Source: Streptomyces iakyrus (lineage in GTDB: Bacteria; Actinomycetota; Actinomycetes; Streptomycetales; Streptomycetaceae). From it: 64,000 nt of DNA. Made by a program: the position numbers and the translations under genes. The notes beneath the pieces were generated by a model. That model did not search any database. It was not told the origin of the DNA and saw only the letters and a list, made by a program, of their open reading frames with translations. Positions 1 through 7,858 of this stretch are shown here, piece by piece (within the stretch, counting starts at the first letter, position 1; each line of letters begins with the position of its first letter). Location of the stretch: assembly GCF_000717055.1 (NCBI RefSeq), contig NZ_JNXI01000010.1, positions 1 through 64,000 on the forward strand, in the 5' to 3' direction.

Positions 1-194
1 TGCCGAACGGCGACGCGATCAACTCGTCGTCGACGTTCGACTCGATCCGCTCCTTCTACAAGGACGACCCGGCCTGGTCGAAGATCGAAAGCTATCTCGG
101 GGGCGGTGCGGTGCCCTCGTTCACGTACCACCGGTTCTGGGCCCAGGCGGACATCGCCCTGGCCATGGGCTCGTACGCGGAGCTTCTCGAATAG
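1..194 (+). CDS. C-terminal end of an unrecognised protein (partial)
   Basis: An open frame enters from the left edge (first whole codon at base 3) and ends at TAG 192-194, giving about 63 residues. Codon use is typical of the window, with G or C in nearly every third position, so it is very likely the 3' end of a real gene. The residues are rich in aromatics (segments FYKDDPAW and FTYHRFWAQADIAL) and end AELLE. I do not recognise the family, and the N-terminal bulk lies outside the window. The intergenic repeat at 233-299 follows. Confidence 0.6.
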   Translation, partial: PNGDAINSSSTFDSIRSFYKDDPAWSKIESYLGGGAVPSFTYHRFWAQADIALAMGSYAELLE

Positions 195-232
195 CCCCCG
201 CCGGGCGCTCCGCGGGTTGTGCGGTTTTCGTC

Positions 233-299
233 TGCGGGCCGTGAGTGGCTGGTCGCGCCCGCGCGGCGTAGCCGCATATGGACGCAGCCCCGCGCCCCC
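233..299 (+). repeat. Streptomyces-type intergenic repeat, copy A (with insertion)
   Basis: This stretch begins TGCGGGCC and continues GTGGCTGGTCGCGC, then reaches a CAGCCCCGCGCCCCC end after about 25 extra bases. Related 42-base elements lie at 21849-21890 and 31373-31414. All three sit shortly downstream of a plus-strand stop codon. From memory, such sequences are widely scattered between Streptomyces genes. Function is unknown; a role in transcription termination or mRNA 3' ends is possible. Confidence 0.6.
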
Positions 300-425
300 A
301 AGACAGCGTCCGAAGCTCTGCGTACACGGCCCTGCACCTGACGCGGGGCCACCACGGCCGGGCGGCTCCACCCGCACAGGGGCCGCCCGGCCCTCGCACG
401 TCCCCCTCACGGAAGGACCCCCACC

Positions 426-3080
426 GTGCGAAGAACCCGTATCCTCACGGCCGTGCTGGCGCTGGCGGCCGGTTTGTTGTCGGGCGCGCCCAGCGCCCTG
501 GCCGCCGGTCCCCCGGCGCCGAAGCTCGCCGCCGACACGTACACCTGGAAGAACGCGCGGATCGACGGGGGCGGGTTCGTACCCGGTATCGTCTTCAACC
601 GCTCCGAGAAGAACCTGGCCTACGCCCGCACGGACATCGGCGGCGCCTACCGCTGGCAGGAGTCCTCGAAGACCTGGACGCCGCTGCTGGACTCGGTCGG
701 CTGGGACGACTGGGGGCACACGGGCGTCGTCAGCATCGCGTCCGACTCCGTCGATCCGAACCGGGTGTACGCGGCGGTCGGGACGTACACGAACGGCTGG
801 GACCCGAAGAACGGTGCGGTGATGCGCTCCTCCGACCGGGGCGCGAGCTGGCGGAAGGCCGACCTGCCGTTCAAGCTCGGCGGCAACATGCCGGGGCGGG
901 GCATGGGCGAGCGGCTGGCCGTCGACCCGAACCGGAACAGCGTGTTGTACCTGGGCGCCCCCAGCGGCAAGGGGCTGTGGCGGTCGACGGACGCGGGCGC
1001 GACCTGGTCACAGGTGGCGAACTTCCCCAACGTCGGCAACTACGCCCAGGACCCGAGCGACACGAGCGGCTACGCGTCCGACAACCAGGGCATCGTCTGG
1101 GTCACCTTCGACGAGTCCACGGGCACCGCCGGCAACGCCACCAGGACGGTCTACGTCGGGGTCGCCGACAAGGACAACGCGGTGTACCGGTCGACGGACG
1201 CGGGCGCGACCTGGCAGCGGCTGGCCGGGCAGCCCACCGGCCACCTGGCGCACAAGGGCGTCCTCGACGCCAGGAACGGTTACCTCTATCTCGCGTACAG
1301 CGACAAGGGCGGCCCGTACGACGGCGGCAAGGGCCGGCTGTGGCGGTACGCGACGGGCACGGGGACCTGGACGGACATCAGTCCGGTGGCGGAGGCCGAC
1401 ACCTCCTACGGGTTCAGCGGGCTGACGGTGGACCGGCAGAAGCCGGGCACGGTCATGGCGACGGCGTACAGCGCCTGGTGGCCCGACACGCAGATCTTCC
1501 GTTCCACGGACAGCGGCGCGACCTGGACCAAGGCGTGGGACTACACGTCGTATCCGAACCGCGAGAACCGCTACACGATGGACGTCTCGTCCTCGCCGTG
1601 GCTGACCTGGGGCGCGCATCCGCAACCGCCCGAGCAGACGCCGAAGCTGGGGTGGATGACCGAGGCCCTGGAGATCGACCCTTTCGACTCGAACCGGATG
1701 ATGTACGGGACGGGGGCGACGATCTACGGCACGGAGAACCTCGGGAACTGGGACGCCGGCGGCAAGTTCACCGTCAAGCCGATGGTCCGGGGCCTGGAGG
1801 AGACGGCGGTCAACGACCTGGCCTCTCCCCCGTCCGGCGCCCCGCTGCTGAGCGCGCTCGGCGACATCGGTGGCTTCCGGCACACGGACCTGACGAAGGT
1901 GCCGTCGATGATGTTCACCCAGCCGAACTTCACGACGACCACGAGCCTGGACTTCGCCGAGTCGAACCCGAACACGGTGGTGCGGACGGGCAACCTGGAC
2001 TCGGGACCGCACATCGCGTTCTCGACGGACAACGGCGCCAACTGGTTCGCCGGGACCGACCCTTCGGGCGTGAGCGGCGGCGGCACGGTCGCGGCGGCGG
2101 CCGACGGCAGCCGGTTCGTGTGGAGCCCCGAGGGCGCCGGCGTGCACCACACGACCGGCTTCGGCACGTCGTGGCAGGCCTCCGGAGGGATTCCCGCCGG
2201 GGCGGTCGTCGAGGCGGACCGCGTCGATCCTAAGACCTTCTACGGCTTCAAGTCCGGCAAGTTCTACGTCAGTACGGACGGCGGGGCGACCTTCAAGGCG
2301 TCACCGGCGACGGGGCTGCCGAGCGGTGACAGTGTCCGCTTCAAGGCGCTGCCGGGCGGGAAGGGCGACGTCTGGCTGGCCGGCGGCGCCACGGACGGCG
2401 CCTACGGCCTGTGGCACTCCACGGACGGCGGGGCGAGCTTCACCAAGCTGGCGAACGTCGAGCAGGCCGACACCGTCGGCTTCGGCAAGGCGGCACCCGG
2501 CGCCTCCTACCAGACCCTCTACACCAGCGCGAAGATCGGCGGCGTGCGCGGCATCTTCCGGTCCACCGACAAGGGCGCCAGCTGGACTCGTATCAACGAC
2601 GACGCCCACCAATGGGGCTGGACGGGCGCGGCGATCACCGGCGACCCGCGCGTGTACGGCCGTGTCTACGTCTCCACGAACGGCCGGGGCGTGCTCTACG
2701 GCGACAGCTCCGGCGGCGGCACCACGGATCCGGGGCCCGGTCCCGACCCGACGCCGACCGGTGCCTGCAAGGTGACGTACAAGGTCACCAGTCAGTGGTC
2801 GGACGGTTTCCAGGCGGACGTCCAGCTCACCAACACCGGTACGAGCGCCTGGAACGGCTGGTCGCTCGGCTGGACCTTCGCCGACGGCCAGAAGCTGACG
2901 CAGGCGTGGAACGCCGAGACGGCACAGTCGGGTTCGGCGGTGACGGTGAAGAACGTCGGCTGGAACGCGAGCGTGGCGGCGGGGTCGTCGGTGAGCTTCG
3001 GGTTCACCGCGAGCCGCTCGGACACGAACTCGAAACCGGCCGCCTTCAAGCTGGGTGAGCAGACCTGCGCTGTTGCCTGA
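426..3080 (+). CDS. Secreted GH74 xyloglucanase with C-terminal CBM2
   Basis: This is an 884-residue secreted glycoside hydrolase family 74 enzyme (endo-xyloglucanase type), which cleaves xyloglucan or related beta-1,4-glucans outside the cell. The GTG start has GGAAGGA about ten bases upstream. Residues 1-27 form a signal peptide (MRRTR, hydrophobic core, ALA cleavage site). The catalytic region is a tandem of seven-bladed beta-propellers with repeated RSTD.GATW Asp-box-like motifs. The two conserved acidic residues expected in GH74 are present: Asp70 in ARTDIGG and Asp480 in LGDIGG. A Gly/Pro/Thr linker at about 763-778 joins a family 2 carbohydrate-binding module (about 779-884, with the usual near-terminal Cys pair and surface Trp residues). 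Length and order match Streptomyces homologues. It appears monocistronic. Confidence 0.95.
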   Translation: MRRTRILTAVLALAAGLLSGAPSALAAGPPAPKLAADTYTWKNARIDGGGFVPGIVFNRSEKNLAYARTDIGGAYRWQESSKTWTPLLDSVGWDDWGHTGVVSIASDSVDPNRVYAAVGTYTNGWDPKNGAVMRSSDRGASWRKADLPFKLGGNMPGRGMGERLAVDPNRNSVLYLGAPSGKGLWRSTDAGATWSQVANFPNVGNYAQDPSDTSGYASDNQGIVWVTFDESTGTAGNATRTVYVGVADKDNAVYRSTDAGATWQRLAGQPTGHLAHKGVLDARNGYLYLAYSDKGGPYDGGKGRLWRYATGTGTWTDISPVAEADTSYGFSGLTVDRQKPGTVMATAYSAWWPDTQIFRSTDSGATWTKAWDYTSYPNRENRYTMDVSSSPWLTWGAHPQPPEQTPKLGWMTEALEIDPFDSNRMMYGTGATIYGTENLGNWDAGGKFTVKPMVRGLEETAVNDLASPPSGAPLLSALGDIGGFRHTDLTKVPSMMFTQPNFTTTTSLDFAESNPNTVVRTGNLDSGPHIAFSTDNGANWFAGTDPSGVSGGGTVAAAADGSRFVWSPEGAGVHHTTGFGTSWQASGGIPAGAVVEADRVDPKTFYGFKSGKFYVSTDGGATFKASPATGLPSGDSVRFKALPGGKGDVWLAGGATDGAYGLWHSTDGGASFTKLANVEQADTVGFGKAAPGASYQTLYTSAKIGGVRGIFRSTDKGASWTRINDDAHQWGWTGAAITGDPRVYGRVYVSTNGRGVLYGDSSGGGTTDPGPGPDPTPTGACKVTYKVTSQWSDGFQADVQLTNTGTSAWNGWSLGWTFADGQKLTQAWNAETAQSGSAVTVKNVGWNASVAAGSSVSFGFTASRSDTNSKPAAFKLGEQTCAVA

Positions 3081-3097
3081 GGGGTTGCTGCTGGAGG

Positions 3098-3126
3098 GGC
3101 GCGCGCCGGACTGGGCGCCGCGCGCC
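3098..3126 (+). terminator. Possible terminator after the GH74 gene
   Basis: GGCGCGCG (3098-3105) pairs with CGCGCGCC (3119-3126) across a 13-base loop, 18 bases after the GH74 stop. There is no T tract, as is usual in high-GC actinomycetes. It is weak evidence because GC-rich palindromes are common here. Confidence 0.3.
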
Positions 3127-3183
3127 ACCGTCGGCGTGGAATCGAGAGGCGGCAGGGGCAGGGGATGCGGAACACTTGCCCGA

Positions 3184-3831
3184 GTGATCGTGATGCAGCC
3201 CGTCCTGGAGACCGGCGCCCCTGACGGCTTCGGCTTCTGGCCCGTCGCCGAGGCCGAACCGTCCGGCTACCTGCCGCTCAGCGGCGGGCTGTCCCCCGCC
3301 GAGGTCGGGACGGCGGTGATGTGCATCGCCCGCTGCAACGACATCGACCCCGGGCTGGACGACCGCCCACCGCGGCCCGCCGACCCGCTCGGGTCCTTCC
3401 TCCACGGGCTGCTGACCTTCGACACCCCCTTCGCCGCCGGCGGCATGCGGGTCACGGACCGCTCCGACGGCACCGCCTTCACCCCTGGCTGCTGCAACGG
3501 GCTGGAGGACTGGCGTGACTGGCACCAGGTCCTCGACGGCAGCGGCCCGGCCTCCTTCGGCCACGACCCGGGCCCGTGCGCCGAGCGCCTCGGGGACACC
3601 GTCCGGCTGACCGTCGACGCCGAGCGGAGCGACAGTCCGGTGATCGAGCTGTCCGTCACCGAGCTGCACGACCTCCTCCGCGGTGCGGAGCGTGACCTGA
3701 CGGGCTTTCTCGCGGCCGCGGCCGAGTGGGGGACCCGGTACCTGCCCGGCCGCTCCGCCTCCGTCACGGCCGCCCTCGCCCGCGCCCTCGCCCTGCCGTT
3801 CACCCGGCCTTCCGGAACGACCGCAGGCTGA
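3184..3831 (+). CDS. Conserved-looking hypothetical protein
   Basis: This roughly 215-residue cytoplasmic-looking protein has no signal peptide or membrane segment. I do not recognise its family. It is acidic, with a small-residue-rich central part containing a Cys pair in FTPGCCNG, and a conserved-looking DWRDWH segment. The start is uncertain: GTG 3184 and ATG 3193 are the best candidates (V-I-V-M-Q-P), but the only purine-rich RBS-like stretch (AGGGGA) lies about 20 bases upstream. The open frame extends back to 3055, overlapping the GH74 gene, so a longer form cannot be excluded. Its last 32 bases overlap the convergent methyltransferase gene. Confidence 0.6.
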   Translation: MIVMQPVLETGAPDGFGFWPVAEAEPSGYLPLSGGLSPAEVGTAVMCIARCNDIDPGLDDRPPRPADPLGSFLHGLLTFDTPFAAGGMRVTDRSDGTAFTPGCCNGLEDWRDWHQVLDGSGPASFGHDPGPCAERLGDTVRLTVDAERSDSPVIELSVTELHDLLRGAERDLTGFLAAAAEWGTRYLPGRSASVTAALARALALPFTRPSGTTAG

Positions 3832-4543
3832 ACACCGGGTCGGGGCGGGGCCGGTCCTGGTCGGGGAGGTGTGCGAGGCGGGTGGCGAATCCGTCGGCGA
3901 GCGGGTCGCCCGGGGGCAGCGTGACGAACCAGCCACGGCGCAGGTCGGCGATCGTGCGGCGCGGGCTGCGGCCCTGGCCGAGACCAGTGAAGGCGGCCTG
4001 CCCGGCCGGGGCCAGGCCGTGGGCCGCGGCGCAGGACTCGACCTCCGCCGCCGCGTCCCGGACCGGGCTGGGCGGCCGGGAGGACAGGACGACATCGATG
4101 TCACTGCCCACGTTGTGGGAGGCGGCCTTGTCGACCGTGGTGACGTAGACCCCGCCGGGCCGCAGCACCCGGGCGCATTCGCCGACGATGGCCCGCACCT
4201 CGGCGGGCCCGGCGGCCAGGTGCAGCAGCCACACGCTGCACACGGCGTCGAACTGCCCGTCCCGGAAGGGCAGCCGGCGGCTGTCGGCGCGCACGACGGC
4301 GCCGGGGAGCCGTGTGGAGGCCTGCCGGGCCATCGCCGGGGAGAGGTCGACGCCGGTCACCCGCAGGCCGTCGCGGGCGGCCGCGAGCCGGCGGGTCACG
4401 ATGCCGGTGCCGCAGGCGACGTCGAGCAGGCTGCGCGCGTCCGGCGATACGAGGCTCAGCACCGCTTCCGCGGCGGCCGCCGCCCTGGGCTCACCGCCGC
4501 GCGAGGCGTCGTACCGCTCGGCTTCCTTGTCGTAGTCGAGCAC
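3800..4543 (-). CDS. Class I SAM-dependent methyltransferase
   Basis: The 247-residue protein has the seven-strand Rossmann methyltransferase signature. Motif I is DVACGTG at residues 41-47. An acidic residue follows in VTGVDLS (ribose binding), then the motif FDAVCSVWLLHLA and the post-motif RVLRPGG. It resembles the UbiE/type 11 group, which methylates small molecules; the acceptor cannot be told from sequence. It lies four bases downstream of the pterin dehydratase gene on the same strand, so the two are probably co-transcribed. Its 3' end overlaps the convergent hypothetical gene at 3184-3831 by 32 bases. Confidence 0.85.
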   Translation of the reverse strand: MLDYDKEAERYDASRGGEPRAAAAAEAVLSLVSPDARSLLDVACGTGIVTRRLAAARDGLRVTGVDLSPAMARQASTRLPGAVVRADSRRLPFRDGQFDAVCSVWLLHLAAGPAEVRAIVGECARVLRPGGVYVTTVDKAASHNVGSDIDVVLSSRPPSPVRDAAAEVESCAAAHGLAPAGQAAFTGLGQGRSPRRTIADLRRGWFVTLPPGDPLADGFATRLAHLPDQDRPRPDPVFSLRSFRKAG

Positions 4544-4547
4544 CTCG

Positions 4548-4853
4548 TCAGTGTGCCCCGTGCCCGGGGGCCAGGTCCTCCACCCTGCGGGCGAGCTCGA
4601 AGTCCTTCTCGGTCACGGCGCCGCCCGCGCTGTGCGTGTGCACGGCCAGGGAGACGGTGTTGTACCCGAGCGTGAGGTCGGAGTGGTGGTTCAGCTCCTC
4701 CTGGACCTGGGCGATGTGCACGACCATCGCCGTCGCCGCGAAGTGCGAGCCGAGCCGGTAGGAGCGGATGAGGCGGTCCCTGTCGAGCGACCAGCCCGGC
4801 AGCTCGGCCAGCCGGTCCTCGACCTCCTTCTGCGACAGCGGTTCGACGGGCAT
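4548..4853 (-). CDS. 4a-hydroxytetrahydrobiopterin dehydratase (PCD/DCoH fold)
   Basis: This 101-residue protein is a pterin-4a-carbinolamine dehydratase-type protein. The family dehydrates 4a-hydroxytetrahydrobiopterin to regenerate pterin cofactor after aromatic amino acid hydroxylation. Diagnostic residues are the NHHSD motif (His56, His57, Asp59) and the later AVHTH (His72), with the domain ending at TEKDFELA. The ATG at 4853 was chosen over an in-frame GTG nine bases upstream because GGAAGGAG sits nine bases before it. No phenylalanine hydroxylase gene is nearby, so its partner may be elsewhere. It precedes the methyltransferase by four bases. Confidence 0.9.
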   Translation of the reverse strand: MPVEPLSQKEVEDRLAELPGWSLDRDRLIRSYRLGSHFAATAMVVHIAQVQEELNHHSDLTLGYNTVSLAVHTHSAGGAVTEKDFELARRVEDLAPGHGAH

Positions 4854-4970
4854 GGGCCGCACTCCTTCCCTGGCTGCTGGTCCTCCCAGCCTGCCACAGC
4901 GGGACGGCCGTGGCCCTGGTCAGAGGGGTGTGCCTGTCCGGCACGACCGGTTCTCGACTACGGTCCGGGC

Positions 4971-5777
4971 ATGACCACTCACCCGTCCACCGCCGAGAAG
5001 GGCGCGGGCCCCCTGCTGCGGGCCTGGCGTGAGCAGCGGCGGATCAGCCAGCTGGAGCTGGCCCTGCGCGCGGACTCCTCGGCCCGGCACATCAGCTTCG
5101 TCGAGACCGGCCGCTCCCGGCCCAGCGAGGAGATGGTGCTGCGGCTGGCCGAGCATCTGGACGTGCCCGTGCGGGAGCGCAACGCGCTGCTGCTTGCCGC
5201 CGGTTACGCGCCCCGCTACCCAGAGACGCCGCTGGACGACCCGGCGCTGGGCGCGCTGCGGGAGGGCATCGAGCGGCTGATCGGCGGCTACGAGCCGTAT
5301 CCCGCGCTGGTGGTGGACGCGCTGTACAACGTGGTGGCCGCCAACCGGGGGGTCATGACGCTCGTCGACGGGGTCGGCGAGGCACTGCTCGAACCGCCGC
5401 TGAACGCGATGCGGCTGGCCCTGCACCCGCAGGGCCTGGCGCCGCGCATCCGCAATCTGCGTGCCTGGCGGGGGCATCTGCTGGAGCAGATGGAGCGGCA
5501 GATCGCGCTGCACCGCTCCGAGCCGCTGCGGGCGCTGTACGAGGAGGTGGCGGCGTATCCGGTGCCCGACGCGGATCCGGCGGACGAGCCGTCGGAGCCG
5601 GTGCCGTACTTCGCGCTGCCGCTGCGGATCGAGCACGAGGGGCGGACGCTGTCGTTCGTCTCCTCGATCTCCACGTTCAACACGCCGATGGACGTGACGG
5701 TCGCCGAGCTGGCCATCGAGACGCTGCTCCCGGCCGACCCGGCGACGGCCAAGTACCTTCAGGCGTCGCTGTCCTGA
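4971..5777 (+). CDS. XRE-family regulator with MmyB-like ligand-binding domain
   Basis: This 268-residue transcriptional regulator has an N-terminal helix-turn-helix (about 16-70; QLELALRADSSARHISFVETGRSRP includes the recognition-helix region). It is followed by the MmyB-like ligand-binding region (about 95-265; EPYPALVVDALYNVVAANRG, a PAS-like fold thought to bind fatty acids). In Streptomyces such regulators commonly control a divergent or neighbouring oxidoreductase gene. Here the divergent neighbour is the pterin dehydratase/methyltransferase pair, and the convergent neighbour is a small membrane protein whose 3' end it overlaps by 19 bases. The target is unknown. Confidence 0.88.
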   Translation: MTTHPSTAEKGAGPLLRAWREQRRISQLELALRADSSARHISFVETGRSRPSEEMVLRLAEHLDVPVRERNALLLAAGYAPRYPETPLDDPALGALREGIERLIGGYEPYPALVVDALYNVVAANRGVMTLVDGVGEALLEPPLNAMRLALHPQGLAPRIRNLRAWRGHLLEQMERQIALHRSEPLRALYEEVAAYPVPDADPADEPSEPVPYFALPLRIEHEGRTLSFVSSISTFNTPMDVTVAELAIETLLPADPATAKYLQASLS

Positions 5778-6184
5778 CGGGCCTTCAGAGCCAGGTGCTG
5801 GAGGACGGCGAACCCGGCCACGGCCAGGGCCTGGAGCACCGTCCACACGGCGCCCGGCGTGCTCGGCGTGAGCCACAGCGCCAGGGCCGCGAGGCTCACC
5901 GCCGCCCAGGCGAGGTTGCCCTCGACGACCGCTCGCACGCCGAGCGCCGGGGGCCGCCTGCGGGCGGCCAGCAGGCCCACGCCCGCCGAGTAGAGGGCGA
6001 GGAACGCGCCCAGGGCGAGCAGCAGCGTGGCGTCGACTCCGAGGAACCGCCCCAGCGGGCCGGAGAACGCCAGGTAGGCGAGCGCGTTGGCGCCGGTGAC
6101 GACGGCGTCCAGGGCGAGGAAGCGGCGCAGCATCGACTGCGGTTCCACGGTCCGGGCGAGTGCGGCGAGCTGGATCGCGGACAT
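5759..6184 (-). CDS. Small integral membrane protein, four predicted helices
   Basis: The 141-residue protein has four hydrophobic segments: about 20-42, 53-75, 86-105 and 112-133. They are separated by short loops with basic residues (ARRRPPALG, KARQ). The starting ATG has GGAGAG upstream. It resembles many unnamed actinobacterial integral membrane proteins, and no catalytic motif is seen. It is convergent with the MmyB-type regulator, overlapping by 19 bases. It diverges from the DUF5753 regulator across a 239-base gap containing a perfect inverted repeat at 6298-6314. Confidence 0.8.
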   Translation of the reverse strand: MSAIQLAALARTVEPQSMLRRFLALDAVVTGANALAYLAFSGPLGRFLGVDATLLLALGAFLALYSAGVGLLAARRRPPALGVRAVVEGNLAWAAVSLAALALWLTPSTPGAVWTVLQALAVAGFAVLQHLALKARQDSDA

Positions 6185-6297
6185 GGGGAATCACTCTCCG
6201 TCGGGTTGTGGTGCGGCAGCTGGGCCGGGTCCCGGGCCGGAGTGCGCCGGCCCGGGACCCGGTGCGTTCACGATCCCGTTCCGGCGGCGTCCGGTCG

Positions 6298-6314
6298 ATT
6301 ACCCGCGGGGTAAT
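6298..6314. promoter_or_regulatory. Perfect inverted repeat, operator-like
   Basis: ATTACCC-GCG-GGGTAAT is a perfect seven-base inverted repeat with a three-base spacer. It stands out as AT-containing in a GC-rich gap between the divergent membrane-protein gene (start 6184) and the DUF5753 regulator (start 6424). Size and position fit a dimeric repressor operator, perhaps for one of the two neighbouring XRE-type regulators. Confidence 0.5.
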
Positions 6315-6423
6315 GCCCTTGCCTCTCCTCCCTTCCGGCGATCTTCTCGGTGCGAGCCCTGTGATGCGGCGGCCCGGACGTGACAGACTGATCGCAGGCT
6401 TGGGCACGTTGGGGAGGCGTGGC

Positions 6424-7287
6424 GTGAGTGAACGGCGGGCCGCACCCACCGTGGGCCAGGTGGTCCTGGGCAAGCGGCTGCAAGAGCTGCGCGAGGCCGC
6501 GGGCCTCAGTCGTGAGGAGGCCGCCAAGGTGCTGCGGGTCGCCCCGGCGACCGTCCGCCGGATGGAGACCGCCGACGTCGCGCTGAAGATCCCCTACGTG
6601 CAGATCCTGCTGACGGCGTACGGCGTGGCCGAGGACGAGGTGACCGCGTTCGTGGACCTCGCCGAGGAGGCGAACCGGCCGGGCTGGTGGCAGCGGTTCC
6701 ACGACGTGCTGCCGGAGTGGTTCAGCCTGTACGTGAGCTTGGAGGGCGCCGCGCGGATCATCCGGTCGTACGAGCCGCACTTCGTGCCGGGGCTGCTGCA
6801 GACCGAGGGGTACGCGCGGGCCGTGCTGCAGGCCGGGACCATCGCGAACGCCGGGCCGGAGGCCGTGGAGCGGCACGTGTCGCTGCGGATGGAGCGGCAG
6901 CGGCTGCTGGACCGTCCCGATCCCCCGCACCTGTGGGTGATCATGGACGAGACGGTGCTGCGCCGCCCGGTGAGCCTCGACGGCCGGGTGATGCGCGACC
7001 AGCTGGACAAGTTGCTGGAGTACGCCGCGCGCGACCGCGTCACCCTCCAGATCGCCGAGTTCGCCGACGGCCCGCATCCGGGGACGTACGCCCCCTTCTC
7101 GCTGTTCCGCTTCGCCGAGCCGGAACTGCCCGACATGGTCTTCACCGAGTATCTGACCGGCGCGCTGTACCTGGACTCCCGCAAGGAGGTCTCGGCGCAT
7201 CTGGAGGTGCTGGACCACATGACGGCCGGGGCGGGTTCGGCGCAGCGTACGGAGGAGCTGCTGCGGGAGTACCGGGGACGGTACTGA
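6424..7287 (+). CDS. XRE-family regulator with DUF5753 domain
   Basis: This 287-residue Streptomyces-type regulator has an N-terminal helix-turn-helix (about 12-66; LGKRLQELREAAGLSREEA) and a C-terminal DUF5753 domain (about 90-280). The latter shows the family's IRSYEPHFVPGLLQTEGYAR motif and the ADGPHPGTYAPFSLFRF region. GTG at 6424 is preceded by GGGGAGG at a suitable distance; the open frame extends further upstream without a better site. Such genes are usually followed by a small DUF397 gene, and here none is present: the next gene is a NarJ-like chaperone 91 bases on. Members include BldB-linked and antibiotic-linked regulators; the target here is unknown. Confidence 0.9.
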   Translation: MSERRAAPTVGQVVLGKRLQELREAAGLSREEAAKVLRVAPATVRRMETADVALKIPYVQILLTAYGVAEDEVTAFVDLAEEANRPGWWQRFHDVLPEWFSLYVSLEGAARIIRSYEPHFVPGLLQTEGYARAVLQAGTIANAGPEAVERHVSLRMERQRLLDRPDPPHLWVIMDETVLRRPVSLDGRVMRDQLDKLLEYAARDRVTLQIAEFADGPHPGTYAPFSLFRFAEPELPDMVFTEYLTGALYLDSRKEVSAHLEVLDHMTAGAGSAQRTEELLREYRGRY

Positions 7288-7378
7288 CCCGTACGGGCGC
7301 CGTCGGCGGGTGCGCTGCACGGCCCGGCCCTAGCGTCGGGATGGCGGGCAGCAGGCAAGTGCCCGTGAAGGAGGTCCG

Positions 7379-7846
7379 ATGCCCGGATTCGAGGTGCTGT
7401 ACCAGGCGGCCGCGCTGTGCCTGATGTACCCCGACGACGACTTCCGCGCCCGGCTGCCCCTGCTGCGCGAAGCCGCCCCCCAGCTGCGGGAGTTCGCCGA
7501 CCACGCGGCCGTCACCCCGCCGAGGGAGCTGGCCGCGCACTACGTCGAGGTGTTCGAGGCCGGGCAGGACCACAGCCTGTATCTGAGCGCCTGGCGCGAG
7601 GCCGCCCCGGCGCCCTCCGAGGAGCTCTACCGCGCGCACGGCCTGGAGACCACCGGCGAGGAGCCCCCGGACTTCCTGCCCGCCGTCCTGGAGCTCACGG
7701 CCCGCACCGGCAGCGACGGGCTGCTGACGGAGCACCGTGACGGCCTGGACCGGCTCAGGTCCAGGCTCACCGACTTCGGTACCCCGTACGCCACGGTCCT
7801 GGAGGCGGTGTGCGCGACGTTGCCGCCCGCGCACACCGGTCCTTGA
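7379..7846 (+). CDS. narJ-like: Orphan NarJ-like nitrate reductase assembly chaperone
   Basis: The 155-residue protein belongs to the NarJ/TorD-type redox-enzyme maturation chaperones, which help insert the molybdenum cofactor into NarG. It has the NarJ pattern: CLMYPDDDF near the N terminus, HYVEVFEAGQDHSLYLSAWR, then DFLPAVLEL, LLTEHRDGLDRL and a VLEAVCATLP end. The ATG has a strong AAGGAGG RBS. It is shorter than Streptomyces NarJ as I remember it. The segment after SLYL that normally carries a THGDTRRRG-like stretch is replaced by a short Ala/Pro-rich piece. No narG, narH or narI lies in the window, so it may serve an enzyme encoded elsewhere or have a changed role. Confidence 0.82.
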   Translation: MPGFEVLYQAAALCLMYPDDDFRARLPLLREAAPQLREFADHAAVTPPRELAAHYVEVFEAGQDHSLYLSAWREAAPAPSEELYRAHGLETTGEEPPDFLPAVLELTARTGSDGLLTEHRDGLDRLRSRLTDFGTPYATVLEAVCATLPPAHTGP

Positions 7847-7858
7847 CCCCTGGCGCGG

